64,000 nucleotides of DNA from Haematococcus lacustris (GCA_030144725.1 JASKMD010000027.1:1461533-1525532); one strand, 5' to 3'. Shown: positions 46,501-57,390, numbered from the stretch's first letter. Numbers and translations are program-made. Notes: generated by a model from the letters alone, not told the origin.

Positions 46501-48927
46501 AGGGCCCCCAGCGGCGCGGAACAGGCCCAGGGCCTCCACTACCACCTTCCCGTCTCTGACCCGATCGAGCACCACGATGGTGAGGTCGTCCGCATACTCC
46601 TTGGAGGGGAGCGCGGGGGTCAGGGCGGCCCTGTGCAAGGCCAGAGGGCTGGAGGGGATGGTGGGGGTGCTGATGCGGCCTGCCAGCTGGAGCGAGCTGA
46701 GGTAGCTGACCAGCGGCTGGAGCACGATGCACCAGTAGAGTGGGGAAGCCCCGCTGCCCTGCAGCAGCCCCGACGCAAGGGGGAAGCTGTCGGTGAGGTG
46801 GCCGTTGACCAGCACCTGGCTCGTGGCACCCCGGTGCAGCAGCTGAGCCCAACGCACATGCCCCTCCCGGCAGAACCCCATGGCCTCCATCGTGTCCTGG
46901 AGCAAGCCCCAGGACACGTTGTCATAGGCCCCCGCCAGGTCCAGCAACAACAGCCAGGCTGGGCTGCCCCGCTGCTGCAGGTACTCCAGCAGGCCTAGGT
47001 GGAACTGCACGCTGTCGCTGATGTCCCTGCCCAGGATGAAGGCTGATTGAGAGGGGGACACCAGCAGGTCCAAGGGCAGCTGCAGCCGGTCCTCCACTGC
47101 CCTGGCCACCAGGCGCACGTCGCAGTTGAGGAGCGTGATGGGGCGGTAGCCGGCCACCTGGTCCCTCGGCTTGCCAGCTTTGGGCACGAGGGTGATGATG
47201 CCGGTCAGGAACTCAGCCAGGGGGGCAGGGTCAGCGGTGTCTGCCAGGGCCTCTCGCAACATGGCCCGCAGCGGCCGCCCCAGCTCCACCCACAGCCGGT
47301 CATAGACCTCCATGGGCAGCCCATCCAGCCCCGGGGCCTTGCTGTGCGCGCAGCCCTGCAGAGCCCGGCCCAGCTCCTCCTCTGACAGCATAGGGCTGCC
47401 ATCGGGGCCCTCGGCAGCCCTAGCCTGGGTGGGGGTGAGGTGGGAGGTGAGGCTGCCCAGCAGCGCGGCGCGCGCAGCTGTGTCCACCGGCTTGGCTGCG
47501 TAGACTCCGGTGGGCCCGGCAGCTGAGTAGTGCTGCTGGAAAGCCCTGCACGCTGCCTTCACCCCGGCCGGCGTGGTGAGGTCTGCTGGATGACCTGGCT
47601 GTCCGGGGAGCTGGAGAGAGGAGATGAGGGTGGGGGTGTGCGCGGGCTGGTCGCGATGGTAGAAGAAGAAGGAGGAGCGGTCGCCGTAGTACTGGTCGAG
47701 GACTGCGCTGGCCAGCAGGGATTGCTGGGCCCCCTGCTCCCTCGCCCCCACCCCCGCCAGGGCTGCGGCCTCTCCCAGGTGCTGCGCCGCCTGCACCTCA
47801 GCCTCCCCCTCTCGCTCCACCCGCACCAGCTGCCGCACGAGGTGAGCCCTGGCCACTGCTGCCGCCTTCTCCCTGCGCTGCTGCAGGTCACGCTGCGCGC
47901 GGCGCTGGGCCCGCAGGAAGTGCTGGGCACGCATGGCCAGGCCCTGCTTGATGCGGGCCCACCTGGCCCTGTGCCCATCCCTAGGCAGCCCCAGCTGACT
48001 CGCAGCCTCGTGGTGAAGGGCCTCCGCCTGTAGGAAGTCCTTGAGGCAGTCCAGCAGGTCAGGGTTGTCGAGGTGGGCGGGGTGCAGCTGCCAGGGAGCG
48101 GGGACGGTGAGAGGCAGGTCGGGGGGGCACACTGCCACAGACACGGGCCGGTGGTCGGTGGGCACTGGCAGCACCCCTTGGATGGCGCTGTCCATCTGCC
48201 ACTGCACCAGCTCCTCCGAGATGTACCACCGGTCGAGGCGCGCACCCGTCTGCCAACGCTCGCTGAAGTGGGTGAGGTCTCTCTTGGAGGGGTGCAGATG
48301 GCGCCACGGGTCCACCAGACCGCGCTCACCCACCAGCTGCCGCAGCTGCTCCGCCCCCTGGCCCCGGCTGCCCACCCAGGCCTCCCCATGCTGCGAGCCC
48401 TGCGGGATGCCCACTCTGTCCACGGGGGCTAGGATGCAGTTGAAGTCGCCCCCCATGAGGAGGAGGCGGCGGTCGGCGGCTGGCGGGAGGCAAGCGGGGA
48501 GGCACTCTGCGTAGAACGCTGGCCGCTCTGCCTGCTGCGCCGGGGCGTACACGCACACTAGGGACACCGGCCTGCCTGCGAGCTCCCCGTCTACCCGCAG
48601 CACCCGCCCCTGGGCCCCCTCTGCCTGCAGCTGCACCTGGGTGCACCCCCGGAGGATGGTGGAGGGCTTGACCAACACCAGACAGCCTTGGGAGCTGCCG
48701 GTGCCAGGGGTGTAAAACCACTGCCCCCGCCAGGCGGGCTTGGCCCCCGAGTGGGCTTCTGCCCACTGCCACACGCTCTCCGCCCTATGGCACTCTTGGA
48801 GGAACACCACTTGCGCCGGGCTGTCAGCGGCCCAGTCAAGCAGGGCCTGCAGTTTGTGCGGCTGAGCAAGGCCCTGCACGTTGAGGGTGACTGCCAAGAA
48901 ACTGGCGGCCACACCTGGGCGCTGCAT
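43579..48927 (-). CDS. L1 ORF2: AP-type endonuclease and reverse transcriptase
   Basis: 1782 aa, intact. AP-type endonuclease at the N-terminus: N16 in LNVQGL, E45 in LQE, YAPA 127-130, GDFN 160-163, LDRWYIS 231-237, TDHRPV 257-262; it nicks target DNA. Reverse transcriptase in the middle: ITLVPKAGKP, YRPITLLNCD, QSAFILGRDI, LLLLDLAGAYDNVSW and EYADDL with catalytic YADD at 778-781. C-terminal CCHC knuckle C1558/C1561/H1570/C1575 in CRFCQPGHLETLTHAFLTC, usual for L1 ORF2. There is no RNase H. Gly/Gln- and Arg/Gly-rich low-complexity inserts follow RT (about 830-890) and lie near 1270-1320. The start is two bases after the ORF1 stop (TAG CC ATG), suggesting reinitiation. Confidence 0.95.
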   Translation of the reverse strand: MQRPGVAASFLAVTLNVQGLAQPHKLQALLDWAADSPAQVVFLQECHRAESVWQWAEAHSGAKPAWRGQWFYTPGTGSSQGCLVLVKPSTILRGCTQVQLQAEGAQGRVLRVDGELAGRPVSLVCVYAPAQQAERPAFYAECLPACLPPAADRRLLLMGGDFNCILAPVDRVGIPQGSQHGEAWVGSRGQGAEQLRQLVGERGLVDPWRHLHPSKRDLTHFSERWQTGARLDRWYISEELVQWQMDSAIQGVLPVPTDHRPVSVAVCPPDLPLTVPAPWQLHPAHLDNPDLLDCLKDFLQAEALHHEAASQLGLPRDGHRARWARIKQGLAMRAQHFLRAQRRAQRDLQQRREKAAAVARAHLVRQLVRVEREGEAEVQAAQHLGEAAALAGVGAREQGAQQSLLASAVLDQYYGDRSSFFFYHRDQPAHTPTLISSLQLPGQPGHPADLTTPAGVKAACRAFQQHYSAAGPTGVYAAKPVDTAARAALLGSLTSHLTPTQARAAEGPDGSPMLSEEELGRALQGCAHSKAPGLDGLPMEVYDRLWVELGRPLRAMLREALADTADPAPLAEFLTGIITLVPKAGKPRDQVAGYRPITLLNCDVRLVARAVEDRLQLPLDLLVSPSQSAFILGRDISDSVQFHLGLLEYLQQRGSPAWLLLLDLAGAYDNVSWGLLQDTMEAMGFCREGHVRWAQLLHRGATSQVLVNGHLTDSFPLASGLLQGSGASPLYWCIVLQPLVSYLSSLQLAGRISTPTIPSSPLALHRAALTPALPSKEYADDLTIVVLDRVRDGKVVVEALGLFRAAGGPALSVSKSSALPCAQPEHGLGNHGGSGPEGAGRGGRGGDGGEGGGQGQVGEQGLGGGLGEGGGLGQQQGGREQGGEQEPEVVIPAVRAGVPVRHLGVPLGAASYAATSEAAFGGAAAAMMAASLPWRPQGLNLLGRVQVAQQCLASKSIYQMAFVQPSAPLAQAMALAVNRFVAASDLPQERSPNSSRLYPSKAICVMPRGEGGVGLPDLGVTSTAMLAKMLAQLWSPRVRPWQPLTHSLLADPSHGLSTWVITDPTAPPSRGISPRLQAHVAALAELKLFRAVPPASQSFFSVLAEPLWYNAQVRMNPAAREAAAEQGWTHVRHVREALHSPQLEGEARWAADLVRACLPEPWQGMVDRLQPPQPEWECLRVGPGVGFVMRRTPLLQPSHWVGPNGRLYPLDPTGQGPLGAFWVEEGAAWEPAAVARLNKPSYRLTPGERATHLRPLPAQHHVAQEQAQGQEQGGARAVGRGGGRARGRGGGRGRGRGGGGGRRGAGGGAGGQAADPADEGPGTWPKEEWLLGPWAHLQLDPQVWGMGTTTLMDFSVKHARVRLHQLQRVSADPFYPPNGGLWPALWGVRPPRAAGEPEVAAVADGALRELELKWEASAQQVAGQGAAGEREQQGRDVEERLPEEVQGSQPPRWLDTSARAHHRPSPQDRAAEQAERQLEAQQRRGGRQPAPRADTADQLAEGVQAGQPCAKVWKELLDPTLRREHVIVAWRLLHASLMVGALWGHILKGAAAPGSSACRFCQPGHLETLTHAFLTCPAVAPAWEWVLDVYGRLTGTRPPSGDAMLLLSGRPTRGEAPPFQPPDSLLWLRLRIAYLGAVWRLRSSGAATALQPQQVARRVVEEVISTLTTAVKRDWHRVGRDIRVGLCGAVPSTWFKGKDPELDAAHFDQLWPEASGAWFAKQPRRERRGGQEGAEGRVGAGGVEEERAAGRPRQGEGRAQGGGELVVRLSLQWPVPFPFEPA

Positions 48928-48929
48928 GG

Positions 48930-50655
48930 CTAGTCCTGGCTTGCCCCCGCGCGGGCTACGCGTGTGTAGAGGAGGGTGGGTGGGCTGGGAAGGGGAGGCG
49001 GACCGGGCAAAGGGGGTGGGCCGGGGATAGGGGCGGGAGGGGCCTCAATGCAGGCCAGCTTGGCCCCCGGGCGGCGCAGGCGGACCCGAGGCTCACGGGA
49101 ATAGATGGCCAGCGGGGGCCGCAGGGGCAGAGGACCGAGCTGCTCGACCTCCTCCCCAGGCTGAGCTGCCTGCTCGGGCTGCTGCCGCTTGGGCACCCTC
49201 AACCTCCCCTCCCGGGGCCCTGCTGACTCAACTACAGGGCTAACACAGGAGGCCCCCAGCGAGCTGGCCAGGCTAGCAGAGGGGCTGAGCAACCCGTAGC
49301 GGCGCACGTGAGGGGACCCATGGCCAAGCTGCGCAGCACGCTGCCTGCCAGCTTGCTGGTGCCCTGCACGCCGTGCCTCCCACTCCTCAGAGCTGGAACC
49401 GGAAGAGGGAATGCCATACCGGCGCCGGCTAGGCCCCCCTCTGGCTGGCTGGGTAGCTGGCTGCGTGTAGCCTCGCCTCGACCTACACTGAGCCACCCGC
49501 TGCCGCTCCTCCCGCCTAGCCCTCCTGTCATCCGGGGAGGGGCGCGGAGGTGCCCTCGCGGCGGTGTCAAGCCAGCGGGGAGGCTGACTACCCTGCAGCT
49601 CACAGGGCCCAACCCGCACCGTGCCGAGCCGGGTGCCCAGCCCGGTGGAGGGACCAAGCTCCTGGGCTGGGAGATGGGCAACTGCGCCAGGCCCCGTGAC
49701 CTCCGTGCGGCAAGAGGCGTTGGGGGCCGCTGCCTCGGCGTCCATGGGGTCAAGGGAGGGAGAGCTGGCGGAAGGTTCCCCACCCACCCACTGCCCGGCT
49801 GCGGCTAGGCCCCTAGCTGTGGCATCTCTCAGCTTACGGGCAGCGAGCTTGCCCTTGGAGGCCAGCACCGCGCCCTTCAAGAGGGCCTTGCCCAGCAACC
49901 CCAAGTGCCCCGGGGAGCGCGGAGAGGCTGATGGGGGAATACCGGCAAGGGAGCCGGAGGCAACAGACCCCTCAACAGGCACGGGATGGACAGCGGGAGG
50001 AAAAACAAAGGGGGGAGGGGCGGCCCAAGGGGGGTTCAGGGGGGCAGAGAGCTGCTGGGGGGGAAGAGGGATGTGGGGGAGATGCACCCCTCGGGGTGGG
50101 ACAGAGCAAGGCGCATGCGCTCGGGACACAAAAGCCCCCTGGGCGCTGGGCTGGAAGGTGGTGGGCGTTGGAAAGAGGGTAGAGAGCACGGGCCGGGTAA
50201 GGCGTGGGCGATCCAAAACCATCGGAGAAGGCACGGCCCCAGCCCTAGTCCCAGCCCCAGCCCCAGCCCCAGCCCCAGCCCCAGCCCCAGCCCCAGCCCC
50301 AGCCCCAGCCCCAGCCCCAGCCCCAGCCCCAGCCCCAGCCCCAGCCCCAGCCCCAGCCCCAGCCCCAGCCCCAGCCCCAGCCCCAGCCCCAGCCCCAGCC
50401 CCAGCCCCAGCCCCAGCCCCAGCCCCAGCCCCAGCCCCAGCCCCAGCCCCAGCCCCAGCCCCAGCCCCAGCCCCAGCCCCAGCCCCAGCCCCAGCCCCAG
50501 CCCCAGCCCCAGCCCCAGCCCCAGCCCCAGCCCCAGCCCCAGCCCCAGCCCCAGCCCCAGCCCCGGCCCCGGCCCCAGCCCCAGCCCCAGCCCCAGCCCC
50601 AGCCCCAGCCCCAGCCCCAGCCCCAGCCCCGGCCCCAGCCCGCTGCTGCTGCTGG

Positions 50656-50686
<31 letters not shown>

Positions 50687-53600
50687 GGTGCTGTTGCCGC
50701 TGCTGCTGCTGCTGTTGCTGTTGCTGCTGCGCTGCAGGCACCAACCTCGCCCCCTCTGTGCCAGCACTGCCACCCCCTGCTGAGGTGCGCTGGTGAGGTG
50801 TGGCGGCAGCCTGGGGCTGACTAGCTGTGATAGCCCTGCCGTCCAGCGACTGTGCCCCTCCGCAGTCGGGCCGAGAGGCCTCGTCTTGGGTAGAAGCGGG
50901 TGAGGCTGAGGGGGAGGGGAGGAGAGCTGATAGCAGCTCCGGCTGAGGGACAAGGGTGCTCCTACCGGCTCGGAGGGCCCTGCTAGCGGCGGAGAACACG
51001 ACGGCTAGAGCCTTGCCCCCTACATCCCCCGACTTACCTCCGGTGGAGTTGGTCATGTCCATGCGGGGAAGAAGGGACCTCCTGCCTCGTGTAGGAGCTG
51101 CTGCACCGCCAAGCTGGAAAGGCCGACTCGCGGGCCCCTGAGCAGTGGAGGGGGCGGCTGGGCTGCTCGGCAACAGACCTTGCGCCTCTTTCTCCCCCGG
51201 CTGCGCTGACTCACCCCTTGAGCACACCCGGGCAGCCCAGGACGGGCCCAGCCACGGAGTCCCCCCAGAAAGCTCTGCTGTAGCTGGGCCCCAAGAGCTA
51301 TCGAACCGGGAAGGCCTCCCACGGGGCGGAGCAGACGGGTGGATCCCGAGACCCTTGAGCCCTGGCCCTCTAGCCCCTAATTCATCCCCTGCCCCCGCTA
51401 CAGCCTCTTTCCCCGCCCCCGCTCCCACCCCAAGGCTGTGCTGCTGCTGCTGCTGCTGGGCCACCTGGGCGCCCTGCGCCACCCGGGCCCCCTCATCCCC
51501 AGCTGTGCCACCCCCATCTGAGGTGCGCTGGAGGGGGGCAGCAGCAGCTGAAGCAGGGTGAGGGCCCCGGGAGGTAGGGCTATGCAGCGACTGCTGCTGC
51601 TGAGCACCCTGGGCGCCCTGCGCCACCCGGGCCCCCTCATCCCCAGCTGTGCCACCCCCATCTGAGGTGCGCTGGAGGGGGGCGGCAGCAGCTGAGGCAG
51701 GGTCAGGGTCCCGGGAGGTAGGGCTGTGCTGCTGCCGCTGCTGGGCCACCTGGGCGCCCTGCGCCACCCGGGCCCCCTCATCCCCAGCCGTGCCACCCCC
51801 AACTGAGGTGCGCTGGAGGGGGGCGGCAGCAGCTGAGGCAGGGTGAGGGCCTCGGGAGGTAGGGCTATGCAGCGTCTGCTGCTGCTGAGCACCCTGGGCG
51901 CCCTGCGCCACCCGGGCCCCCTCATCCCCAGCTGCGCCACCCCCATCTGAGGTGCGCTGGAGGGGGGCGGCAGCAGCTGAGGCAGGGTCAAGGTCCCGGG
52001 AGGTAGGGCTGTGCTGCTGCCGCTGCTGGGCCACCGGGGCGCCCTGCGCCACCCGGGCCCCCTCATCCCCAGCTGTGCCACCCCCATCTGAGGTGCGCTG
52101 GAGGGGGGCGGCAGCAGCTGAGGCAGGGTCAGGGTCCCGGGAGGTAGGGCTGAGCTGCTGCCGCTGCTGGGCCACCTGGGCGCCCTGCGCCACCCGGGCC
52201 CCCTCATCCCCAGCTGTGCCACCCCCATCTGAGGTGCGCTGGAGGGGGGCGGCAGCAGCTGAGGGAGGGTGAGGGAGGGTGAGGGAGGGTGAGGGAGGGT
52301 GAGGGAGGGTGAGGGAGGGAGGGAGGGAGGGCGAGGGTGAGGGAGGGGGAGGTAGAGCTGGGGGGTCACCTGGTGACATGGTAGGGGGCTGAGCAGGGTG
52401 TGGTGGGGGAGGTTGAGCAAGGGGGGGTGGAGGAGGTAGAGCAAGGGGGTCATCAGGTGGCTGGGAAGGGAGCTGGGTAGGGGGCTGAGGAGGAGGATGG
52501 AAAGGGGGAGGGGGGGGAGGTTGAGCAAGGGTGTCACCTGGTGGTTGGGTATGGGGCTGGGCAGGGGGTGGAGGGGGAGATAGAGCAGGTGGGTCACCTG
52601 GTGGCTGGGCAGGGGGTGGTGGGGGGGGTTGAGCAGGGGGAGGTGGGGGAGGTTGAGCAGGGGGAGGCGGGGGAGGATGAACGGGGGGTCCACCAGGAGG
52701 CTGGGCTGGTGGCTGGGCAGGGGGTTGGGGAGGAGGATGGGCAGGGGGAGGCGGGGGAGGTTGAGCAGGGGGGTCACCTGGTGGCTGGGCAGGGGCCTGG
52801 GCAGGGGGGGGTCCTTGGTCGAGCAGAGGCTGTGTGTCCCCCCACAGCTGCAGGATCTGCAGCTTGCCCCAGCCAGTAGGAGTGGCATACACCTCAGGCA
52901 GCAGGGCTAGCTTTGGGTCCCCTAGAGGGGGCACCACGACAGCCTCCACTATGGCCCCGTTACCCCCAGGCGACCCCCAGAAACTGCTTGTGCGGGAATG
53001 GGCACCCAGCCGCTCGCTGAGCACGACTGCTGTGTGCAGGTCCAGGGCCTCCGGCAAGCCCGCTGTTGGGGCCGGGCTGACCTTGTACCCCACTGCCTTG
53101 AGCACCCCCTCTACCAGACCCTCCCTAGACGCCAGGGGGTAGTGGTGGTGGAAGACCAGCTTGACTGCACCTGGGGGGGGGCCATGGTCCATGGGCTCCA
53201 CGGGCACACGCACGTTCCGGCCAAAGAGAGGCATCTCCAACCACGGCTGGGAGATGAACTGGGAGTCCAAGGCCCTTCCCTCCATGCTGGCTGCATCATG
53301 CACGACCACCAAGCTGTAGAGGGGGTGGCCTGCAGTGTGGAGGGTGGAGAGAGAGGCAACAGCACTGCCATGCCGCTGTTTGTGAGCCAGCAGGGCTGTG
53401 CTGCAAGTCTCTGCGAGAGCCCAGGCATCTTCATAAGGGGCAGGCAGCAGGGGGTTAAGCTGTTGGAGCCGCAGCAGCTCCTTGCTGGCGACGCGCCCGA
53501 TTGGCATGAGCCATGCCATGGGCCCGCCGACCAGGGGCTCAAAAAGGGGAGGGCATGGGTCCCGGGACAAGAGAGGGGCCCGGGACCACGCAAAGTGCCG

Positions 53601-53729
53601 AAAGACAGGCACAAGCTGCTGCGATCTGCAGCTGGCCTCCATGACGCGATAAGCCGAAGCAACCTGGAGGGCCACAGGCGCAGGCAACACGCGAGCTTGA
53701 GACGGGCACAAACTAAGGGTCAAGCGCAC
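48930..53729 (-). CDS. L1 ORF1, repeat-expanded
   Basis: 1599 aa, intact, stop TAG two bases before ORF2. The N-terminal 300 residues look like a folded domain without a family I can name ([40 protein letters not shown]). Then come a Pro/Gln-rich stretch (about 330-480), six copies of a 47-aa repeat ([20 protein letters not shown]...), poly-Gln, a 130-residue Gly-Ala run encoded by (GGGGCT)n, and a basic C-terminal part with RRxRR stretches ([30 protein letters not shown]). LINE ORF1 proteins bind the element RNA; the basic tail would suit this. The expansion makes it about three to four times longer than typical ORF1 proteins. Confidence 0.88.
50248..50640 (-). repeat. (CCCCAG)n hexanucleotide tract within ORF1
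   Basis: About 65 units with three G substitutions (CCCCGG). It encodes alternating Gly-Ala and, being a multiple of three, never breaks the frame. It is followed at 50641-50740 by a CTG/TGC tract encoding poly-Gln. The macrosatellite units lack it. Confidence 0.97.
51436..52264 (-). repeat. Six 141-bp repeats within ORF1
   Basis: Each begins, on the + strand, near GGGCCACCTGGGCGCCCTGC or GAGCACCCTGGGCGCCCTGC and encodes 47 residues. Copies differ mainly in the QQRQQ/QQQQ and DPDPA/GPHPA parts. A GGTGAGGGAGG repeat follows (52265-52320). Confidence 0.92.
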
Positions 53730-54489
53730 TGGTTGAGCACTTAACTCAGCCTTCCCCCATTGACCCGGGGGCTAGGCTTGGTTCTCAGGTACGCCGGCTC
53801 GCACTGAAGTCAGTGGAGCAAACCCCGGCGGTGGGCCTCCGACCGTTGTCGTCTCCTAGGCAGTGACGCGACAGGCGCCGGCAGAAGGCGAGGCACGCGG
53901 GGGGAGGAGGAAGCGGGGGAGAAGGAGAAGAGGGTGGGGGAAGGGCAGCTGGGCAGAAGCTGCAGCGGTTGAGGCGGTTGCCTCAGGAAACCGATAGCGC
54001 TGTAGGCTCCCGCGAACTGCTGGCTGTGGCTCGCACAAGAAGCGACAGCAGCTGCACACAGCGATAGCAGGAAAGGACCTGCGGCTGGAAAGGCTGCTGG
54101 AGGCGGTTGGAGCGGTTACACCTGCGGCAGCTGCGAGGTAGCGGCGGCTGGGATGAGGCGCTCAGGTGGCGGCGCCTGAGAGAAACGGCTGCGGCTGGCG
54201 CAACCTGACAGACGTTATGAAGCGGAAAGCCGAAAAGAGCAAAAGCGCTGCTGGCGGCTGCTGGCGGCTGCTGGCGGCTGGCTGCGGCTGAGAGCAGACA
54301 GACTGAGACGACCACACCACCTTAACGCAGCTCCTGCTCCTTGCTGTTTAGCTGCTCCGCAGGCTGAAACTCGCGACTTGCTGCCTTAGCAACAAAAACT
54401 GCGAAACAACGCTCCTCCGGCTGCTCCTGCTGCGAAAACGCTAGCTGTGCTAACGGGAGGCGCTAACTCGCGACCCACGCGAAACGGTT
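53730..54489 (-). other. 5' region of the L1
   Basis: 760 bp upstream of ORF1 without a long frame. CTGGCGGCTG is repeated three times near 54250-54285. An internal promoter is expected here, but no motif can be named. Confidence 0.6.
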
Positions 54490-55101
54490 CCTCGTCCGGT
54501 TCCAGCTCTGAGGTCAAGGAGGATCTGCGGGTAGGGATAGTAGGCGGGTAGGGGGATAGGCGAGGGGGGTAGGCGAGGGGGGTAGGCGAGGGGGGTAGGC
54601 GAGTAGGCGGGTAGGGATAGTGATCTAGAGGCTCAGCTCAGGCCGCGGCTAGCCGGCCGGCAGCGTGCTGCTCAGCTTGGTCATGGGTCCCCACTGGTGT
54701 GCCGCTACGGGCTGCTTAGCCCCACCACCAGCCTAGCCAGCTCGCAGGGGGCCCCCTGTGACAGCCCTGTAGCTGAATCAGCAGGGCCCCGGGAGGGCAG
54801 GGTGCCCAGGGTGCCTAAGCGGCAGGGGCCCAGGGTGCCTAAGCGGCAGCAGCCCGAGCAGGCAGGACAGCTTGGAGACGAGGGAGAGCAGCTCGGTCCT
54901 CTGCCCCTGCGGCCCCCTTCGGCCATCTTTTCACGTGCGCTTCGGGTCCGCCTGCGTCGCCCGGGGGCCAAGTTGGCCTGCATTGAGGCCTCTCCGGCCC
55001 CACCCCCTAGCCCACCCCCTTTGCCAGGGCCGCCTCCCCTTCCTAGCCCACCCACCCTCCTCCACACACGCGTAGCCCGCGCGAGGACGAGCCAAGACTA
55101 G
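54490..55101 (+). pseudogene. L1 ORF1-like fragment, resumes after the L1 insertion
   Basis: From SSGSSSEVKEDL through the GTAGGCGAGGGG minisatellite to MCRYGLLSPTTS and ARTSQD. Differs from the left block by PRVPKRQ for TRVPKRQ near 54805 and AIFSRA for AIYSRA. Confidence 0.85.
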
Positions 55102-55103
55102 CC

Positions 55104-56231
55104 ATGCAACGCCCACGTGTAGCCGCCAAGTTCATGGCAGTCACCCTCAACGTGCAGGGCCTTGCCCAACCTCACAAGCTGCAAGCCCTGCTAGACTGGG
55201 CCGCTGACAGCCCGGCGCAGGTGGTGTTCTTTCAAAAGTGTCATAGGGCGGAGAGCGTGTGGCAGTGGGCAGAAACCAGTTCAGGGGCCAAGCCCGCCTG
55301 ACCAGGGCAGTGGTTCTACAACCCCCGGCACCGGCAGTTCCTAGGGCTGCCTGGTGTTAGTCAAGCCCTCCACCATCCTCCAGGGGTGCACCCAGGTGCA
55401 GCTGCAGGAAGAGGGGGCCCACGGGCGGGTGCTGCGGGTGGACGGGGAGCTGGCAGGCAGACCAATGTTCCTTGTGTGCGTGTCCGCCCCGGCGCAGAAG
55501 GCAGAGCGGCCAGCGTTCTACGCATAGTGCCTTCCTGCTTGCCTCCCGCCAGCCGCCGACCGCCGCGTACTCCTCATGGGAGTCGACCTCAACTGTATCC
55601 TGGCCCCAGCGGACAGAGTGGGCATCCCGCAGAGCTCGCAGCATGGGGAGGCCTGGGTGGGCAGCCGGGGCCAGGGGGCGGAGCAGCTGCGGCAGCTGGT
55701 GGGTGAGCGGGGTCTGGTGGACCCGTGGCGTCATTTGCACCCCTCCAAGAGAGACCTCACCCACTTCAGCGAGCGTTGGCAGACGGGTGCGCGCCTCGAT
55801 CGGTGGTACATCTCAGAGGAGTTGGTGCAGTGGCAGATGGACAGCGTCATCCAGGGGCTGCCCACCGACCACCGGCCCGTATCTGAGGCTGTGTGCCCCC
55901 TGACCTGCCTCTCATCGTCCCCGCTCCCTGGCGCTGCACCCCGCCCACCTCGACAACCCTGACCTCCTAGACTGCCTCAAGGTCTTCCCTACAGGCGGAG
56001 GCACAACACAACGAGGCTGCGAGTCAGCTGGGGCTGCCCAGGGATGGGCACAGCGCTAGGTGGGCCCGCCTCAAGCAGGGCCTGGCAAGGCGCGCCCAAC
56101 AGTTCCTGCGGGTCCAACGCCGAGCGCAGCGTGATCTGCGGCAGCGCAGGGAGAAGGCGGCGGCAGCGGCCAGGGCGCACCTCGTGCGGCAGCTAATGCG
56201 GGTGGAGCGAGAGGGGGAGGCTGAGGTTGGC
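55104..56231 (+). pseudogene. L1 ORF2-like fragment
   Basis: FQK replaces the catalytic LQE; TGA follows GAKPA near 55300; the frame shift after FYN and the TAG after FYA are shared with its siblings. This copy uniquely reads GVDLNCIL instead of GGDLKCIL, keeping the Asn of the GDxN motif, and has DSVIQG. Confidence 0.86.
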
Positions 56232-57390
56232 TCAGCAGCAGCGACAGCAGCACGGCCCTACATCCCGGGGCCCTCACCCTGCCTGAGTTGTCCACCCCCC
56301 CCTCCAGCGCACCTCAGTTGGGGCTGGCACGGCTGGGGATGAGGGGGCCCGGGTGGCGCATGCGTCTTGCTTTGTCCCGCCCCGCCCCGCGCTCCCCCCC
56401 CTCACACCTCTTCCCACACGTCTGCTCTCTGGCCCCCTCTAAACCCTTTGGGCAGCCCCTCCCCCCTTGTTCAGTCCTCCCGTTGCCCGTCACGGGGCTC
56501 TTGAGGGGTCTATCGCCATGGGTTCCCCTCCCAGTTTTCCCCCACAAGCCTCTCCGCGCTGCCCAGGGCACTTGGGGCTGCTGGTGAAGGCCCTCACTAA
56601 GGGCGCGGTTCTGGCCTCCGAGGGCAAGCTCGCAGCTAACAAGCTGAGAGCTTCCACAGCCAAGGGTCTAGCAGCAGCCGGGCAGTGGGTGGGTGCGGAA
56701 CCTTCCGCCAGCCCTCCCTCCCTTGACCCCGTGGACGCCGAGGTAGCGGGCCCCACCGCCCCTTGGCCAAGGCAGGACACGGGTGTAGGCTCAGTCCATC
56801 TTCTCCCAGTGCAGGAGACCGTTTCTTCTTCCGGGATGGGCAGCCGTTTCGGGTCAGAGAGGGGCGGAGCTGCTGAGATGCAGGCCAGTCAGTCTCCCCG
56901 CTGGCTCGACACCGCCGCCAGGGCCCCTCCGCGCCCCTCCCTGGATGACAGGAGGGCCGGGCGGGAGGAGCGGCAGGGGGAGGCCCAGTGTAGGTCGAGG
57001 CGAGGCAGCACGCAGTCAGCTACCCAGCCAGCCAAAGGGGGTCCTCGCCGGCGCCGGTATGACATCCCCTCGTCCGGTTCCAGCTCTGAGGTCAAGGAGG
57101 ATCTGCGGGTAGGGATAGTAGGCGGGTAGGGGGATAGGCGAGGGGGGTAGGCGAGGGGGGTAGGCGAGTAGGCGGGTAGGGATAGTGATCTAGAGGCTCA
57201 GCTCAGGCCGCGGCTAGCCGGCAGGCAGCGTGCTGCTCAGCTTGGTCATGGGTCCCCACAGGTGTGCCGCTACGGGCTGCTTAGCCCCACCACCAGCCTA
57301 GCCAGCTCGCAGGGGGCCCCCTGTGACAGCCCTGTAGCTGAGTCAGCAGGGCCCCGGGAGGGCAGGGTGCCCAGGGTGCCTAAGCGGCAG
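56232..57390 (+). pseudogene. L1 ORF1-like fragment, ends in the gap
   Basis: Carries the VQETVS insertion seen at 40.3 kb. Runs to RVPKRQ just before the run of N. Confidence 0.85.

Larger units (their letters stand above)
43121..54489 (-). mobile_element. Full-length L1-type LINE (11.4 kb)
   Basis: A minus-strand element with a poly(A) tail (T run 43120-43134), 3' UTR, intact ORF2 and ORF1, and a 5' region to 54489. It sits inside the macrosatellite made from its own lineage, in the opposite orientation. Compared with an uninterrupted unit (58907-58952), about 46 bp of target, ACCCAGCC...ACATCC, are missing, and no target-site duplication is seen. Confidence 0.92.
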
